Assembly: GCA_023144585.1 (NCBI GenBank) | Contig: JAGLFI010000001.1 | Coordinates: 1-15,294 of the forward strand | Length of the DNA: 15,294 bases | Direction of reading: 5' to 3' | Source of the DNA: Desulfobacula sp. | GTDB lineage: Bacteria; Desulfobacterota; Desulfobacteria; Desulfobacterales; Desulfobacteraceae | In this document: piece after piece, positions 7,989 through 15,294 of the stretch | Layout of the letters: the number at the start of each line of letters is the position of its first letter | Numbering within the stretch: the first letter of the stretch is position 1 | Notes under the pieces: model-generated | The model's input: only the letters and a program-made list of their open reading frames with translations | Told to the model about the DNA's origin: nothing | The model's database searches: none | Made by a program: the position numbers and the translations under genes

Positions 7989-10900
7989 ATTTGTTCCAGA
8001 TTTTCCATCAAGGGTTTATATATGGTTATGGAATTTTGGACAAACCCGGATGAGATCAATGCATCAACGCTTGCAAACGGATCGTTATTCTCAACACAAA
8101 GGGATACATACCGGTTTTCTTTTTCCCCTGTTTGATGATACCCGCCATACCAGCCGGATCTGGTTTTTGAGTTGTTCATCGCTTTAAAGACAACGTTTCT
8201 GTCCAACTCTAATTGGTCTGGGTCAAAATTTTGTTTTAACAGCGCCTGAACAAACTGCCAGGATGTTTCGCAAAAAAAATAAAAAGGCTGCCCTCCCCCT
8301 CTGACATAAATTTGGGTCAACTCTTTAAAATATTGGAATGCCTGTGATTCCAAAGCAGGAAATGAACAGATTAACACGGGTTTTTTCCCTTTGGGGTCTC
8401 GCCCGATAAGAATGGTCTTTCTTGGATAGTCAGGGGGGGCGCAGATATTTAAAAACAGATGTCTGATCCAGCCGGACAGCAGTCTTGCACTGTTAAGCTT
8501 TCCATAGATCACGAAATACACAGCGTCTTCCCTGATGTCGGGAAAATTTGCTGAAACCATCAAGCCGTCTATATCTATCTGTGTGGCAACAGGGGGCAAT
8601 TGTTTTTTAGATGCAATGGTCCTGGCTGCATCGATTACAGGCCCGGCAGTATTCATCATTTTTTCATATTCAAATTTGCCTTTCTCTCCAAATGGAAGGC
8701 TGCCCATGGCTTTGAAAAAAGGATAACAATTTGTTTCGCCAAAAGGTCTGGAATTGGAAGAAGCTGATTCTTTTTCAACCAGAAAACTGCCAAGGATGTA
8801 TTGATCCAGCCCGGATATGGAGAAGACTTCCCTGTCCTGTGTCTGCTCCTCTATGTCCTGCATCTTTATATCCAATCCTTCCTTTATAAACCCTTCAACA
8901 GGATTTTTAAAAAAACGAATCATCTCATCAAGGGTGATGGGTGATGGAGGAGCTTTTGATTCCTTTTTGGAAGATGGCCGGATAAATACTCGGCTTTGGG
9001 ATCCATCTTTTTGGGATTTGGTCGTTTCGGATGTACCCGTTTCGGATCTGCCTGTTTTGGATATCCTTGGGCAAAGTGCCCTTGCAATCCTGCAGTTATT
9101 CTTTGAAAAAGAAAAAAATGAACCGGCTTGATTAAAATACTCTTCATTAAAGGGATGAAGCGGGTGAAAAAAATGATAGCCGATTCCTTTCGGCAAAATA
9201 AAGCTTTGATCCATGGTGTCCATAAGTTCGCTTATGACCCCGGCACAGGGAATCTTTGAATTATCCTGTATGCTCATCCCGGTATAGGTACAAATAAATT
9301 TTGATCTGGCGGACAGCAGGGTTTCAAGAAACAGATACCTGTCTTCATCCCGCTCTATTTTATCACCGGGTTTTGGATATTTTTTTATCAGGTTGAATCC
9401 CGGATTAAAGGCCTGTCTGGGAAAGGATTTTTCATCCATTCCCATGAGAACAACGATCTTAAACGGCATGCTGCGCATGGGCATGATATTGCAAAATGTG
9501 ATGTTTCCTGCCAGAAAATTCCCCTGGGAAATATTGAGATCAAGCTTTTGCTCAAGGATGGAAAAAATCATATCAAATGAGACTATTTCATTAAAACCTG
9601 CCTTTTGAGCATCTTCCTTAAGCTGATCAATGGTTTGGCTCAAAAAAATCAAATCTTCTCCGTTTTTATAATTTCGATCCATTAATGAGATTGATATTTG
9701 CTTTAATGCCTCACACCATTTGCCAATTATTTTTTGACCAGCCAGGGTTTTGAGACCGGAGAACAGAGCATGACAAAAGGCAGCAAATTTGCCTAACACC
9801 TCAAGATCAAGCCCTTCAAAGAACTGACACGGCAGGATATCCTGCACCAGCATGTCTTGATCTTCCGGCATGGCCATACCCATAAAAAGCCGCTGTAATC
9901 CAAACTGCCAGGTATTTTCTTCAAAAGGCGGCAACCCTAAGGTTTCTCTATGCCCGGCATCCCTGCCCCAGAGAATTTTGGCATCCTCAGCCATTTTTTC
10001 AATCATAGAGATCTCATCAAAGGTAATTTTAAACTTTTTGGCAATGGATTCAGACAGCAGAAGATCCAGCACACAACTCTGCTCAAGTCTTGAGTTTCCG
10101 AGTGCCAGTATTTTTAAAAAAGCATCCAGCGGCTCTGATTCAGATTTTTTCCTGCGGTCACTGATGGAAAATGGCAAAGGTGTTTCCAAAGCAAAAACAG
10201 ATTCGATAAACGGTGCATACGCCTCAACATCCGGCATCATCACAATGATGTCATGGGGGGCAAGTTCAGCGTCTTTTTCAAACTCGTTTAACAAGAGATC
10301 CTTTAACACCTGGGCTTCCCTCATGGGAGAATGACAGGCATGAATACAAATAGATGTGTCAGATGCCGCAATAATGACAGGAGCTTCCCGGTTTCCTTCT
10401 TTTCTGTGGTGAAGATTTAATATATCGGACTGAAGATTCGACAGCATGGTATGGGATTCGTTGGCGGCACTTGTAGGGTCTTGGAACAGATCATCAAACG
10501 GTTCGTGGTAATTAAACGCTTCAAGGCTTGCGTGAAACCCTTTTGCCGATGTTCCTAAAGACGACAGCAAAGGATTTGTCATTTCATAGTATAATACTGC
10601 AGGATCAATCGGAGCTTCCTGTTTTAAAGCTATTCGCCCTATCTGTCCGGCCGATTTGATATCAAAGAAAAATTGATTGGATGGTGTCAGAAGAAACAGG
10701 TTTATATCCATCATTTCAGACACCTTTTCAAACACCTGCAAAAACAATTCGGGCAAAGTGGATATGCCAAAAAGTGACATCCGTGACGGAAGATTATCCT
10801 TACTGATAGTTTTTGAAAAAAACTTCTCCAGGAAGAGACCCGCTTTAAAGGCCAGGTGATTTTGGGGGTCTTTTGATACAATCTGATTCCAGAGCTTTGC

Positions 10901-11425
10901 CTGCCATTGGGCCACAGGATCTTTAAAGGTTTCATGGGATGGATGGGTTTGCCGACCTTTTTGCCAGTCAATCAGCAGTTCGGGCCGATAAACCTGGTAA
11001 TCGTCAAACACTTTTGCAATTTTCATGGAGAGCTGATAAAGCTTCTTTCCTGTTTCATCTTCCTTGATATAATTTTCAATACTTGACAGCTCTTTTGAGG
11101 ACCGGTTCTCATTGAGCAGCTTCAGGACAGACCAGAAAAGAAAATCTTCATTCAAACTATCCTTCTGATTCTCCAGATCTTCAATATCTTCCGGCGGGTT
11201 GAAACTTGTTAGAATCTGATCCACCATCTGCCTTGGAAAAGCAAAGTGCATATTTGTGCAGACTCCAAAGCGTTGAGCCATCTGCATCACGATCCACTGT
11301 TTCATCCCCCTGGACTGGATACCGATCCATTCAGGCATCATTGGATTATCCGGCACGTGGTCTAAAACAGATACCAGTGCACCCATCAGGTTTTCCATTT
11401 TATTGCTTTTAAAAATATTAAACAA
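7985..11425 (-). CDS. recC: RecBCD-type subunit RecC
   Basis: 1146 residues, close to E. coli RecC (1122). RecC holds the complex together, splits the strands and recognises Chi through an inactive helicase-like fold. The N terminus FNIFKSNKMENLMGAL parallels the E. coli opening LRVYHSNRLDVLEALM and is followed by IGIQSRGMKQWI and FGVCTNMHFAFPRQMV. Later family blocks include RMSLFGISTLPELF, SPMREAQVLKDLLL, DIIVMMPDVEAYAPFI, LPFSISDRR and VLMGMDEKSFPR. The start is TTG at 11425, not the internal ATG at 11398. Starting at the ATG would remove the conserved first strand, and AAAGGA lies 7 nt before the TTG. Residues 788-812 form a hydrophilic Ser/Thr-rich linker made of five 5-residue repeats. 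The gene follows the response regulator by 11 nt and overlaps recB by 4 nt. Confidence 0.95.
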   Translation of the reverse strand: MFNIFKSNKMENLMGALVSVLDHVPDNPMMPEWIGIQSRGMKQWIVMQMAQRFGVCTNMHFAFPRQMVDQILTSFNPPEDIEDLENQKDSLNEDFLFWSVLKLLNENRSSKELSSIENYIKEDETGKKLYQLSMKIAKVFDDYQVYRPELLIDWQKGRQTHPSHETFKDPVAQWQAKLWNQIVSKDPQNHLAFKAGLFLEKFFSKTISKDNLPSRMSLFGISTLPELFLQVFEKVSEMMDINLFLLTPSNQFFFDIKSAGQIGRIALKQEAPIDPAVLYYEMTNPLLSSLGTSAKGFHASLEAFNYHEPFDDLFQDPTSAANESHTMLSNLQSDILNLHHRKEGNREAPVIIAASDTSICIHACHSPMREAQVLKDLLLNEFEKDAELAPHDIIVMMPDVEAYAPFIESVFALETPLPFSISDRRKKSESEPLDAFLKILALGNSRLEQSCVLDLLLSESIAKKFKITFDEISMIEKMAEDAKILWGRDAGHRETLGLPPFEENTWQFGLQRLFMGMAMPEDQDMLVQDILPCQFFEGLDLEVLGKFAAFCHALFSGLKTLAGQKIIGKWCEALKQISISLMDRNYKNGEDLIFLSQTIDQLKEDAQKAGFNEIVSFDMIFSILEQKLDLNISQGNFLAGNITFCNIMPMRSMPFKIVVLMGMDEKSFPRQAFNPGFNLIKKYPKPGDKIERDEDRYLFLETLLSARSKFICTYTGMSIQDNSKIPCAGVISELMDTMDQSFILPKGIGYHFFHPLHPFNEEYFNQAGSFFSFSKNNCRIARALCPRISKTGRSETGTSETTKSQKDGSQSRVFIRPSSKKESKAPPSPITLDEMIRFFKNPVEGFIKEGLDIKMQDIEEQTQDREVFSISGLDQYILGSFLVEKESASSNSRPFGETNCYPFFKAMGSLPFGEKGKFEYEKMMNTAGPVIDAARTIASKKQLPPVATQIDIDGLMVSANFPDIREDAVYFVIYGKLNSARLLSGWIRHLFLNICAPPDYPRKTILIGRDPKGKKPVLICSFPALESQAFQYFKELTQIYVRGGGQPFYFFCETSWQFVQALLKQNFDPDQLELDRNVVFKAMNNSKTRSGWYGGYHQTGEKENRYVSLCVENNDPFASVDALISSGFVQNSITIYKPLMENLEQI
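8988..9062 (-). repeat. recC: Five 15-nt imperfect tandem repeats inside recC
   Basis: On the minus strand, five consecutive 15-nt units begin ATCC(A/G/C)AAA, at 9062-9048, 9047-9033, 9032-9018, 9017-9003 and 9002-8988. In the recC frame they encode ISKTG, RSETG, TSETT, KSQKD and GSQSR (residues 788-812), a degenerate pentapeptide with an invariant Ser at position 2. Being a multiple of three, copy-number changes would keep the frame. The repeats sit in a linker before the segment PITLDEMIRFFKNP, a plausible junction with the C-terminal domain. Confidence 0.8.
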
Positions 11426-11438
11426 AAACTATTCCTTT
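11423..11438 (-). promoter_or_regulatory. recC: Shine-Dalgarno and TTG start of recC
   Basis: AAAGGA (11438-11433) overlaps the TAA of the upstream regulator gene and sits 7 nt before the TTG at 11425-11423. The close fit of the site, the upstream stop and homology of the N terminus select this start and suggest translation coupled to the regulator, with the weak TTG limiting RecC output. Confidence 0.7.
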
Positions 11439-12567
11439 AAGTTTTATCCGGCAGAATTATTTTAAAACGGGTTTCTTTGCCTTTGATAGATGTCACATGG
11501 ATTGATCCACCATGCTGTTTGATAATGGAATTTGAAATATAAAGCCTGAATCCTGTTCCTTTTGTGTTTTTGGATGAAAAAAACAGATTGAATATTTTTT
11601 CTTTTGTTTGACTGTCCATGCCGCAGCCATTGTCATGGATGCAAATTACCAATTGATCTTTTTTCCTTGAAATTTCAAATCCGATTTCATGCTCTTTCTT
11701 TTCTGTATCTGCCATACAGGCATCAATGGCATTATCCAGAATATTGATCAGGGCTGCCAGCATAAATTCATTATCAAAATACAGGGTGCCGGGAAAATCA
11801 GAATCATTGCATATAAAGGCGATCTTAGTTCCTTTCAACTTTAACTCAATTATTTCCTTAATTTGTTCCATAAAAATTTTTGTATCAATGTCGGTCCTAT
11901 TGAGTTTTCTTTCCTTGGAATACAATAAAATATCCATAATCATCTTCTTTATCCGGTCAACTGCGAGCTCAAGCAGATCCAATCCCTCTTCGATTGTTTC
12001 ATTATTTTTGCTTTTCAGCCCGGATCGTGCCACATAAACGCCACCGTTAAGATTGGTTAAAAGCCCCTTGATATTATGCGAAATGGTTCCGATCATCAGT
12101 CCCAGGGATGACAGATGGTCTGCCAGTTTTGACTTTTCAAGAATAAGAAGCTCAAGCTTTTGAGTGTATTGCAAAAGTTTTTGTCTTGCCACGATTTTTT
12201 CAATTGCTTTTTCAATGGCAATTTCAGGAATATCCACATTAACAGGTTTAGTGATGAAATCCATGGCATCATATTTGAGGCTTCGAATGGTCAAATGCAT
12301 ATCTCCATGCCCTGTAATTATCAAAACTGCTGTTAATGGACTTTCTCGTTTGATCCGTCTTAATAATTCAATACCGTCCATGACCGGCATTTTAATATCG
12401 GTAATGACAATATCCGGTCTTTTTGATTTAAATATATCTAAAGCTATTGCACCATTTTCAGCAAAGCATACAGTATAACCGATATCTTCCAATGCAATCG
12501 CAAGAACATCCCGAATATCTTCTTCATCATCAACAATTAATATTGACACCTGTTTTTTATCCATCAT
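11437..12567 (-). CDS. Response regulator receiver domain fused to a histidine-kinase-like module
   Basis: 376 residues with reversed hybrid order. A CheY-like receiver (about 7-125) has acidic D13/D14, phospho-acceptor D57 (VITDIKMP), T85 and K107 (ITKPV). A coiled linker (125-150) leads to a dimerisation/H-box-like segment LMIGTISHNIKGLLTNLNGG with H164, then a GHKL ATPase: N box LDNAIDAC (N278), G1 DNGCGMD (D312), F box NLFFSSK, G2 KGTGFRLYIS (336-345). The G2 box normally reads GTGLGL. Here LG is replaced by F340-R341, so ATP-lid function is uncertain. There is no DNA-binding domain, so output is probably phosphotransfer or protein contact rather than direct transcription control. Two adjacent ATG codons at 12567 lack a Shine-Dalgarno; the gene starts 6 nt after the sensor kinase stop. 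It is the likely partner of that kinase, and recC follows after 11 nt. Confidence 0.9.
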   Translation of the reverse strand: MMDKKQVSILIVDDEEDIRDVLAIALEDIGYTVCFAENGAIALDIFKSKRPDIVITDIKMPVMDGIELLRRIKRESPLTAVLIITGHGDMHLTIRSLKYDAMDFITKPVNVDIPEIAIEKAIEKIVARQKLLQYTQKLELLILEKSKLADHLSSLGLMIGTISHNIKGLLTNLNGGVYVARSGLKSKNNETIEEGLDLLELAVDRIKKMIMDILLYSKERKLNRTDIDTKIFMEQIKEIIELKLKGTKIAFICNDSDFPGTLYFDNEFMLAALINILDNAIDACMADTEKKEHEIGFEISRKKDQLVICIHDNGCGMDSQTKEKIFNLFFSSKNTKGTGFRLYISNSIIKQHGGSIHVTSIKGKETRFKIILPDKT

Positions 12568-12573
12568 ATTTTT

Positions 12574-14883
12574 TTAATATATATGATTTTCATACACCAG
12601 ATCATCCTCTGACGCATTAAGTACAGGAAATGATACAATAAAAACTGCCCCGCCCTGCTCAGATTTCTCTATCCGGATCAAACCGGAGCACTCTTTGACA
12701 ATGCCATAGCTGATAGACAGCCCGAGACCGGTTCCCTTACCCACTTCCTTGGTAGTAAAAAACGGTTCAAACAGCTTATCAGCAGCTTCTTTTTGAATCC
12801 CTACACCTGTATCATGTATCTCAATGATGACCTCATCATCAGTTGATCGTGTGATAATGGTAATCCTGTCATTATCACCCCTGCTTATAGCCTCTTTTTC
12901 CCATTTTTCTTCTATGGCATCTTTTGCGTTGATAACAAGATTGATGAACACCTGCTCAAGCCTATCCGAATCGGCCAGTATTTCCGGCAATGCCTCATCT
13001 TTATCCCAGATAACATCAATTCCATGAATCTTAAGTTGCTGGTTAAACATTTCAAATGTTCTTTGAAGCACGTCATTTATACGTATCCGGGCAAGTTTGA
13101 TTTCTGATTTTCTTGCAAACTGGCGCATGTGGTGAATAATTTTTTCAGCGCGATCCACGTTACTGTCAATCTTTGAAATGAGTTTATTAAAAATATCTTT
13201 CTCAATTTTCTCATTTTTCCGCATCTTCTTCATACAAAAACTGGAGGCTGATTTAATAACCGACAACGGCTGATTCAATTCATGAGCGATACCGGTTGAC
13301 ATTTCACCCAGGGTGGCCATTTTGCTTGCATGGATCAGATGCTGTTCCGTTTCAAGACGTTTGGTAATATCATTAATGGTGACAAGAAGCACTTTTTTAT
13401 CTGAATATCTGGATGGAGATACCCACATGTCAACATAAATGGAACCATTATTTTGAATAATGTGCTTGACCTTATTAATCTCCAGCCCTAATTTTATTTT
13501 TTTGATGAGTTCTGTTTTTTCTTCTTCAATAAAAAAATCGGAAAATAATTTTTTTAATAAAATTTTTCTGGAATACCCATAAACTTCAACTGCCTTGATA
13601 TTGCAGTCAAGTATCTCAAGTGTTTTATTATCCACTACAAACACGGGATTTGAAATATTATTAAATATGGCATGGTAGTTTTCTTCCGACCGCTGCAGTT
13701 CTTTTTTAAGCCTGCGCCTTAGTGTAATATCAATGCTCATCTCCATGGCTGCAACAATATCTCCCTCAGCATTCATCACAGGAGAGGTGATAAACATCCA
13801 GTAATTTTTTTCACCGTCCTTACCCATCCCTTTTGCTTCGCCGTAATGGGACTTTCCGTCCACAAAGGTTTTTTCAACTGGGCAATCAAAACATTTTTCT
13901 TCCAGACCTTTGTAAGCACTATAACAATGAGATCCCGGTTCTGGATCAAATCTGTCTTTGAATACCTTATTCCATCTTAATAACCGGTAGTCTTTATCCT
14001 GGACGGTAATCATACAGGGAGCTGTGTCAAAGAGTGATTGGTATTCATTCTTTTGTTTTTTCAGTTCTGCCTGGTCAAGGCCGATCTGGGTGCCCATCTT
14101 TTTTATGGCTGTACCAAGAAGGCCGATTTCATAATCCTTTCCAATATCAATATCTTCATCATATTTACCTTCTGCAATCTTCCTTGTCCCTTCAATCAGT
14201 TTGCTGATCGGCTTTTTGACAAAAAACAAAATTGAAAAAAAGATAATCACTGAAGTGATCAAAATGGTGGAAAGAGCAAGCTTTATAATTCCTTTTTCAA
14301 TTTTCAATATCTCACGATCTGTCTGCTCAAGGGAAACGACCACATCAAGGGACCCCAGTATTGTTTGATACTCAGGATGAAAATGGCACTCAGTGGCACA
14401 GCCGGGCTCATTGCAGATAGGTTGGGAAATCCCTAAAACTCTGTGACCTTTTTCAGACTGAAAGAACCGGATTCTTTGCTGCAAGCCGATCCGAGTTGGC
14501 GGCGGTTCCTGTTTGTGGCAGATATCACAGGCCACTGCCTTGATATTAACAATTTTATCGATCTCTTCTTTTCGGTTGGTAAATTTTATCTGGCCGTCCT
14601 TGTTGTATATCCTGATATTTTCTATACCCGGCTGGGTGGCAATGTTATTAATTATCTGTGTAATATCATCCCTTGAGTTCAGCATCATGGCATAATGGGT
14701 GCCAAGCTTAATGGAGCTTGTCAGTCTGTCTGTACCGGCAATAACGTTTTTCATAATCTGGGTCTTAATATTATTAATATTGAAATAGGCCCAGGCGGAT
14801 ATGGAAAGTATGAGTGTCAAGCCGACAATAATAATCAGCTTTGAAACAAGGCTATGCTTTAAATATTCGATAAAAGTGTTCAT
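12574..14883 (-). CDS. Membrane sensor histidine kinase with periplasmic c-heme-type motifs, HAMP and two PAS domains
   Basis: 769 residues. TM1 (about 13-34) and TM2 (about 200-222) bracket a periplasmic sensor of about 165 residues. This sensor carries CDICH (C119, C122, H123), a canonical CxxCH c-heme site, and a second cluster C157, C162-x3-C166-H167-x-H169 just before LGSLDVVVSL. That arrangement recurs in deltaproteobacterial kinases and suggests covalent heme or metal, hence redox or gas sensing. A HAMP domain follows (about 222-275). PAS1 (280-390) carries C290, C320 and a C331-x2-C334-P motif; PAS2 spans 400-510. The HisKA H-box is GEMSTGIAHELNQPL with phospho-acceptor H534. The ATPase has N652 (INAKDAI), DTGVGI (D691), FEPFFTTK and intact GKGTGLGLS. 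The kinase core looks fully active. The ATG at 14883 follows AGAGG by 5 nt. It is the first gene of the minus-strand run and divergent from the gene at 15158. Confidence 0.93.
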   Translation of the reverse strand: MNTFIEYLKHSLVSKLIIIVGLTLILSISAWAYFNINNIKTQIMKNVIAGTDRLTSSIKLGTHYAMMLNSRDDITQIINNIATQPGIENIRIYNKDGQIKFTNRKEEIDKIVNIKAVACDICHKQEPPPTRIGLQQRIRFFQSEKGHRVLGISQPICNEPGCATECHFHPEYQTILGSLDVVVSLEQTDREILKIEKGIIKLALSTILITSVIIFFSILFFVKKPISKLIEGTRKIAEGKYDEDIDIGKDYEIGLLGTAIKKMGTQIGLDQAELKKQKNEYQSLFDTAPCMITVQDKDYRLLRWNKVFKDRFDPEPGSHCYSAYKGLEEKCFDCPVEKTFVDGKSHYGEAKGMGKDGEKNYWMFITSPVMNAEGDIVAAMEMSIDITLRRRLKKELQRSEENYHAIFNNISNPVFVVDNKTLEILDCNIKAVEVYGYSRKILLKKLFSDFFIEEEKTELIKKIKLGLEINKVKHIIQNNGSIYVDMWVSPSRYSDKKVLLVTINDITKRLETEQHLIHASKMATLGEMSTGIAHELNQPLSVIKSASSFCMKKMRKNEKIEKDIFNKLISKIDSNVDRAEKIIHHMRQFARKSEIKLARIRINDVLQRTFEMFNQQLKIHGIDVIWDKDEALPEILADSDRLEQVFINLVINAKDAIEEKWEKEAISRGDNDRITIITRSTDDEVIIEIHDTGVGIQKEAADKLFEPFFTTKEVGKGTGLGLSISYGIVKECSGLIRIEKSEQGGAVFIVSFPVLNASEDDLVYENHIY

Positions 14884-14891
14884 ATTGCCTC

Positions 14892-14901
14892 TTTACGTAA
14901 A
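14892..14901. promoter_or_regulatory. 10-nt palindrome TTTACGTAAA touching the sensor kinase ribosome site
   Basis: This perfect palindrome ends at the AGAGG Shine-Dalgarno of the sensor kinase gene. It could be a small operator or a leader structure. It is short and could be chance in AT-rich DNA. Confidence 0.25.
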
Positions 14902-14959
14902 TGTCTTTGTATTTGAAAAATTTAACTCCAGCCGGGTACCCATTGAACCCGTCTCTTTG

Positions 14960-14989
14960 ATTGTACAGGGTTTTTACGACAATCCGCAA
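14960..14989 (-). promoter_or_regulatory. Weak candidate promoter for the sensor kinase operon
   Basis: On the minus strand, TTGCGG (14989-14984) and TACAAT (14965-14960) are separated by 18 nt. The -10 is a 5/6 match and the -35 is poor. The implied leader is about 70 nt. It lies inside the inverted repeat at 14961-15007, which would suit regulation by a bound factor. No stronger promoter was found in the divergent region. Confidence 0.3.
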
Positions 14990-15007
14990 GAAAAAAAACC
15001 TGTATAA
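14961..15007. repeat. Long inverted repeat in the divergent intergenic region
   Basis: TTGTACAGG (14961-14969) pairs with CCTGTATAA (14999-15007) through one G-T pair. After one mismatch the stem continues as TTTTT with A-run bases. The long loop and lack of a trailing T run argue against a standard terminator. An operator, attenuator or mRNA leader structure is more likely. Confidence 0.5.
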
Positions 15008-15098
15008 AAAGTGTTTTCCTATCCTAAGCTTAAGCTCTTTATATGATTATCAAGCGTGCCGTTAACTCTTTACTTTATCAGTTTTATCTTTCGCTCCC

Positions 15099-15116
15099 GG
15101 ATATTAAATGATATCC
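15099..15116. promoter_or_regulatory. Perfect inverted repeat GGATAT-N6-ATATCC upstream of the plus-strand gene
   Basis: Two 6-bp arms with a 6-nt spacer lie 26 nt before the AAGGAGG of the rightmost gene, and so probably within its leader or at its promoter. The symmetric form is typical of a dimeric regulator site. The spacing also permits a small hairpin in RNA. Confidence 0.4.
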
Positions 15117-15157
15117 TTTGGCCATAACTGGATCATGGGTTAAGGAGGATTATCAAA

Positions 15158-15294
15158 ATGAACGATGAGAATCAAATCCCTGGAAGCAGTATAAAAAAAT
15201 CAACCACTTTATCCGATACGACAATTTTTTCAATAAACCTGGCAATCGTGGGCGGCGGCAGGGCCTGCCAATCTTTTTTAGAATTCCTTTGCAA
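15158..15294 (+). CDS. 5' end of a Rossmann-fold protein, possibly a sensory/regulatory protein
   Basis: The start is clear: AAGGAGG (15142-15148) lies 9 nt before the ATG. The first 45 codons are open to the window edge. After a polar leader of about 30 residues comes INLAIVGGGRACQSFLEFLC, a hydrophobic beta strand followed by a glycine-rich GGGRAC turn, as at the start of an NAD(P)- or SAM-type Rossmann fold. From general knowledge, Desulfobacterota proteins opening this way often continue into PAS or kinase domains. That is a recollection of a pattern and is not shown here. The gene is divergent from the sensor kinase operon and shares its 274-bp upstream region. Confidence 0.75.
   Translation, partial: MNDENQIPGSSIKKSTTLSDTTIFSINLAIVGGGRACQSFLEFLC

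Larger units (their letters stand above)
2230..14883 (-). other. Predicted six-gene transcription unit: sensor kinase, REC-kinase, recC, recB, cls, EEP gene
   Basis: Gene-to-gene distances in transcription order are 6, 11, -4, 63 and 5 nt. No terminator hairpin or convincing internal promoter was seen in any junction. Several downstream genes have weak or stop-overlapping ribosome sites, as expected for coupled translation. Co-transcription is an inference from this spacing; an internal promoter within a coding region before recC or cls cannot be excluded. Confidence 0.6.

Noticed and set aside
2230..8000. Anti-phage defence island (PLD protein plus nuclease plus helicase)
   Set aside because: The PLD protein has two N-terminal membrane segments and cardiolipin synthase motifs, and the helicase is canonical RecB with RecC. 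No methylase, toxin or other defence module is present.
8988..9062. CRISPR-like array
   Set aside because: The repeats are 15 nt, contiguous, without spacers, and in frame within a protein gene.
8920..9147. Minus-strand Pro/Lys-rich open frame with PKxxDPKR-like repeats
   Set aside because: It is the 15-nt recC repeat read in another frame; it has no homologous look and lies wholly inside recC.
9870..10334. 154-codon plus-strand open frame antisense to recC
   Set aside because: No recognisable domain, Ser-rich composition typical of a shadow frame, and complete overlap with well-conserved recC coding sequence.

Overview
The window reads as a moderately AT-rich chromosomal segment from an anaerobic, sulfate-reducer-like bacterium, probably Desulfobacterota/Desulfobacteraceae. 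This assignment is an inference. It rests on the style of the sensor kinases (periplasmic c-heme-like motifs and a Cys-rich PAS domain), the REC-first kinase, and the acyl-CoA metabolism genes next to RecBC. No rRNA, tRNA, CRISPR array, insertion sequence or prophage gene is visible.

Layout. On the plus strand at the left edge is the 3' two thirds of an acyl-CoA synthetase (AMP-forming). It is broken by two separate lesions: a +1 base in a G run inside the YGATE motif, and a deletion of about 19 nt before the DGWFYLGDIG motif. It ends at a hairpin terminator. Convergent to it on the minus strand is an intact crotonase-family gene. Its D/E/D acidic residues match dienoyl-CoA isomerases, and it has its own sigma70-like promoter overlapped by an inverted repeat.

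From 14883 down to 2230, six minus-strand genes follow one another with overlaps or small gaps (largest 63 nt). In transcription order they are a membrane sensor histidine kinase with c-heme-type motifs, a response regulator fused to a kinase-like domain, recC, recB, a cardiolipin synthase with two HKD motifs, and a YafD-like endonuclease/exonuclease/phosphatase-fold protein. The recC-recB junction is an ATGA overlap. The regulator-recC junction is 11 nt, with the recC Shine-Dalgarno touching the regulator stop codon. This places a two-component system at the head of a probable transcript for double-strand-break repair and cardiolipin synthesis. recD is not in the window.

Right of the kinase, a 274-bp divergent intergenic region carries several inverted repeats. 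It leads to the first 45 codons of a plus-strand gene with a strong Shine-Dalgarno and a Rossmann-type GGG motif, cut by the window edge.

The main points for follow-up are the coupling of a putative redox-sensing two-component system to recCB, apparent loss of catalytic or ATP-lid residues in two genes (GVFN in the YafD-like protein, GTGFR in the REC-kinase), a 15-nt tandem repeat inside recC, and the doubly broken acyl-CoA synthetase.
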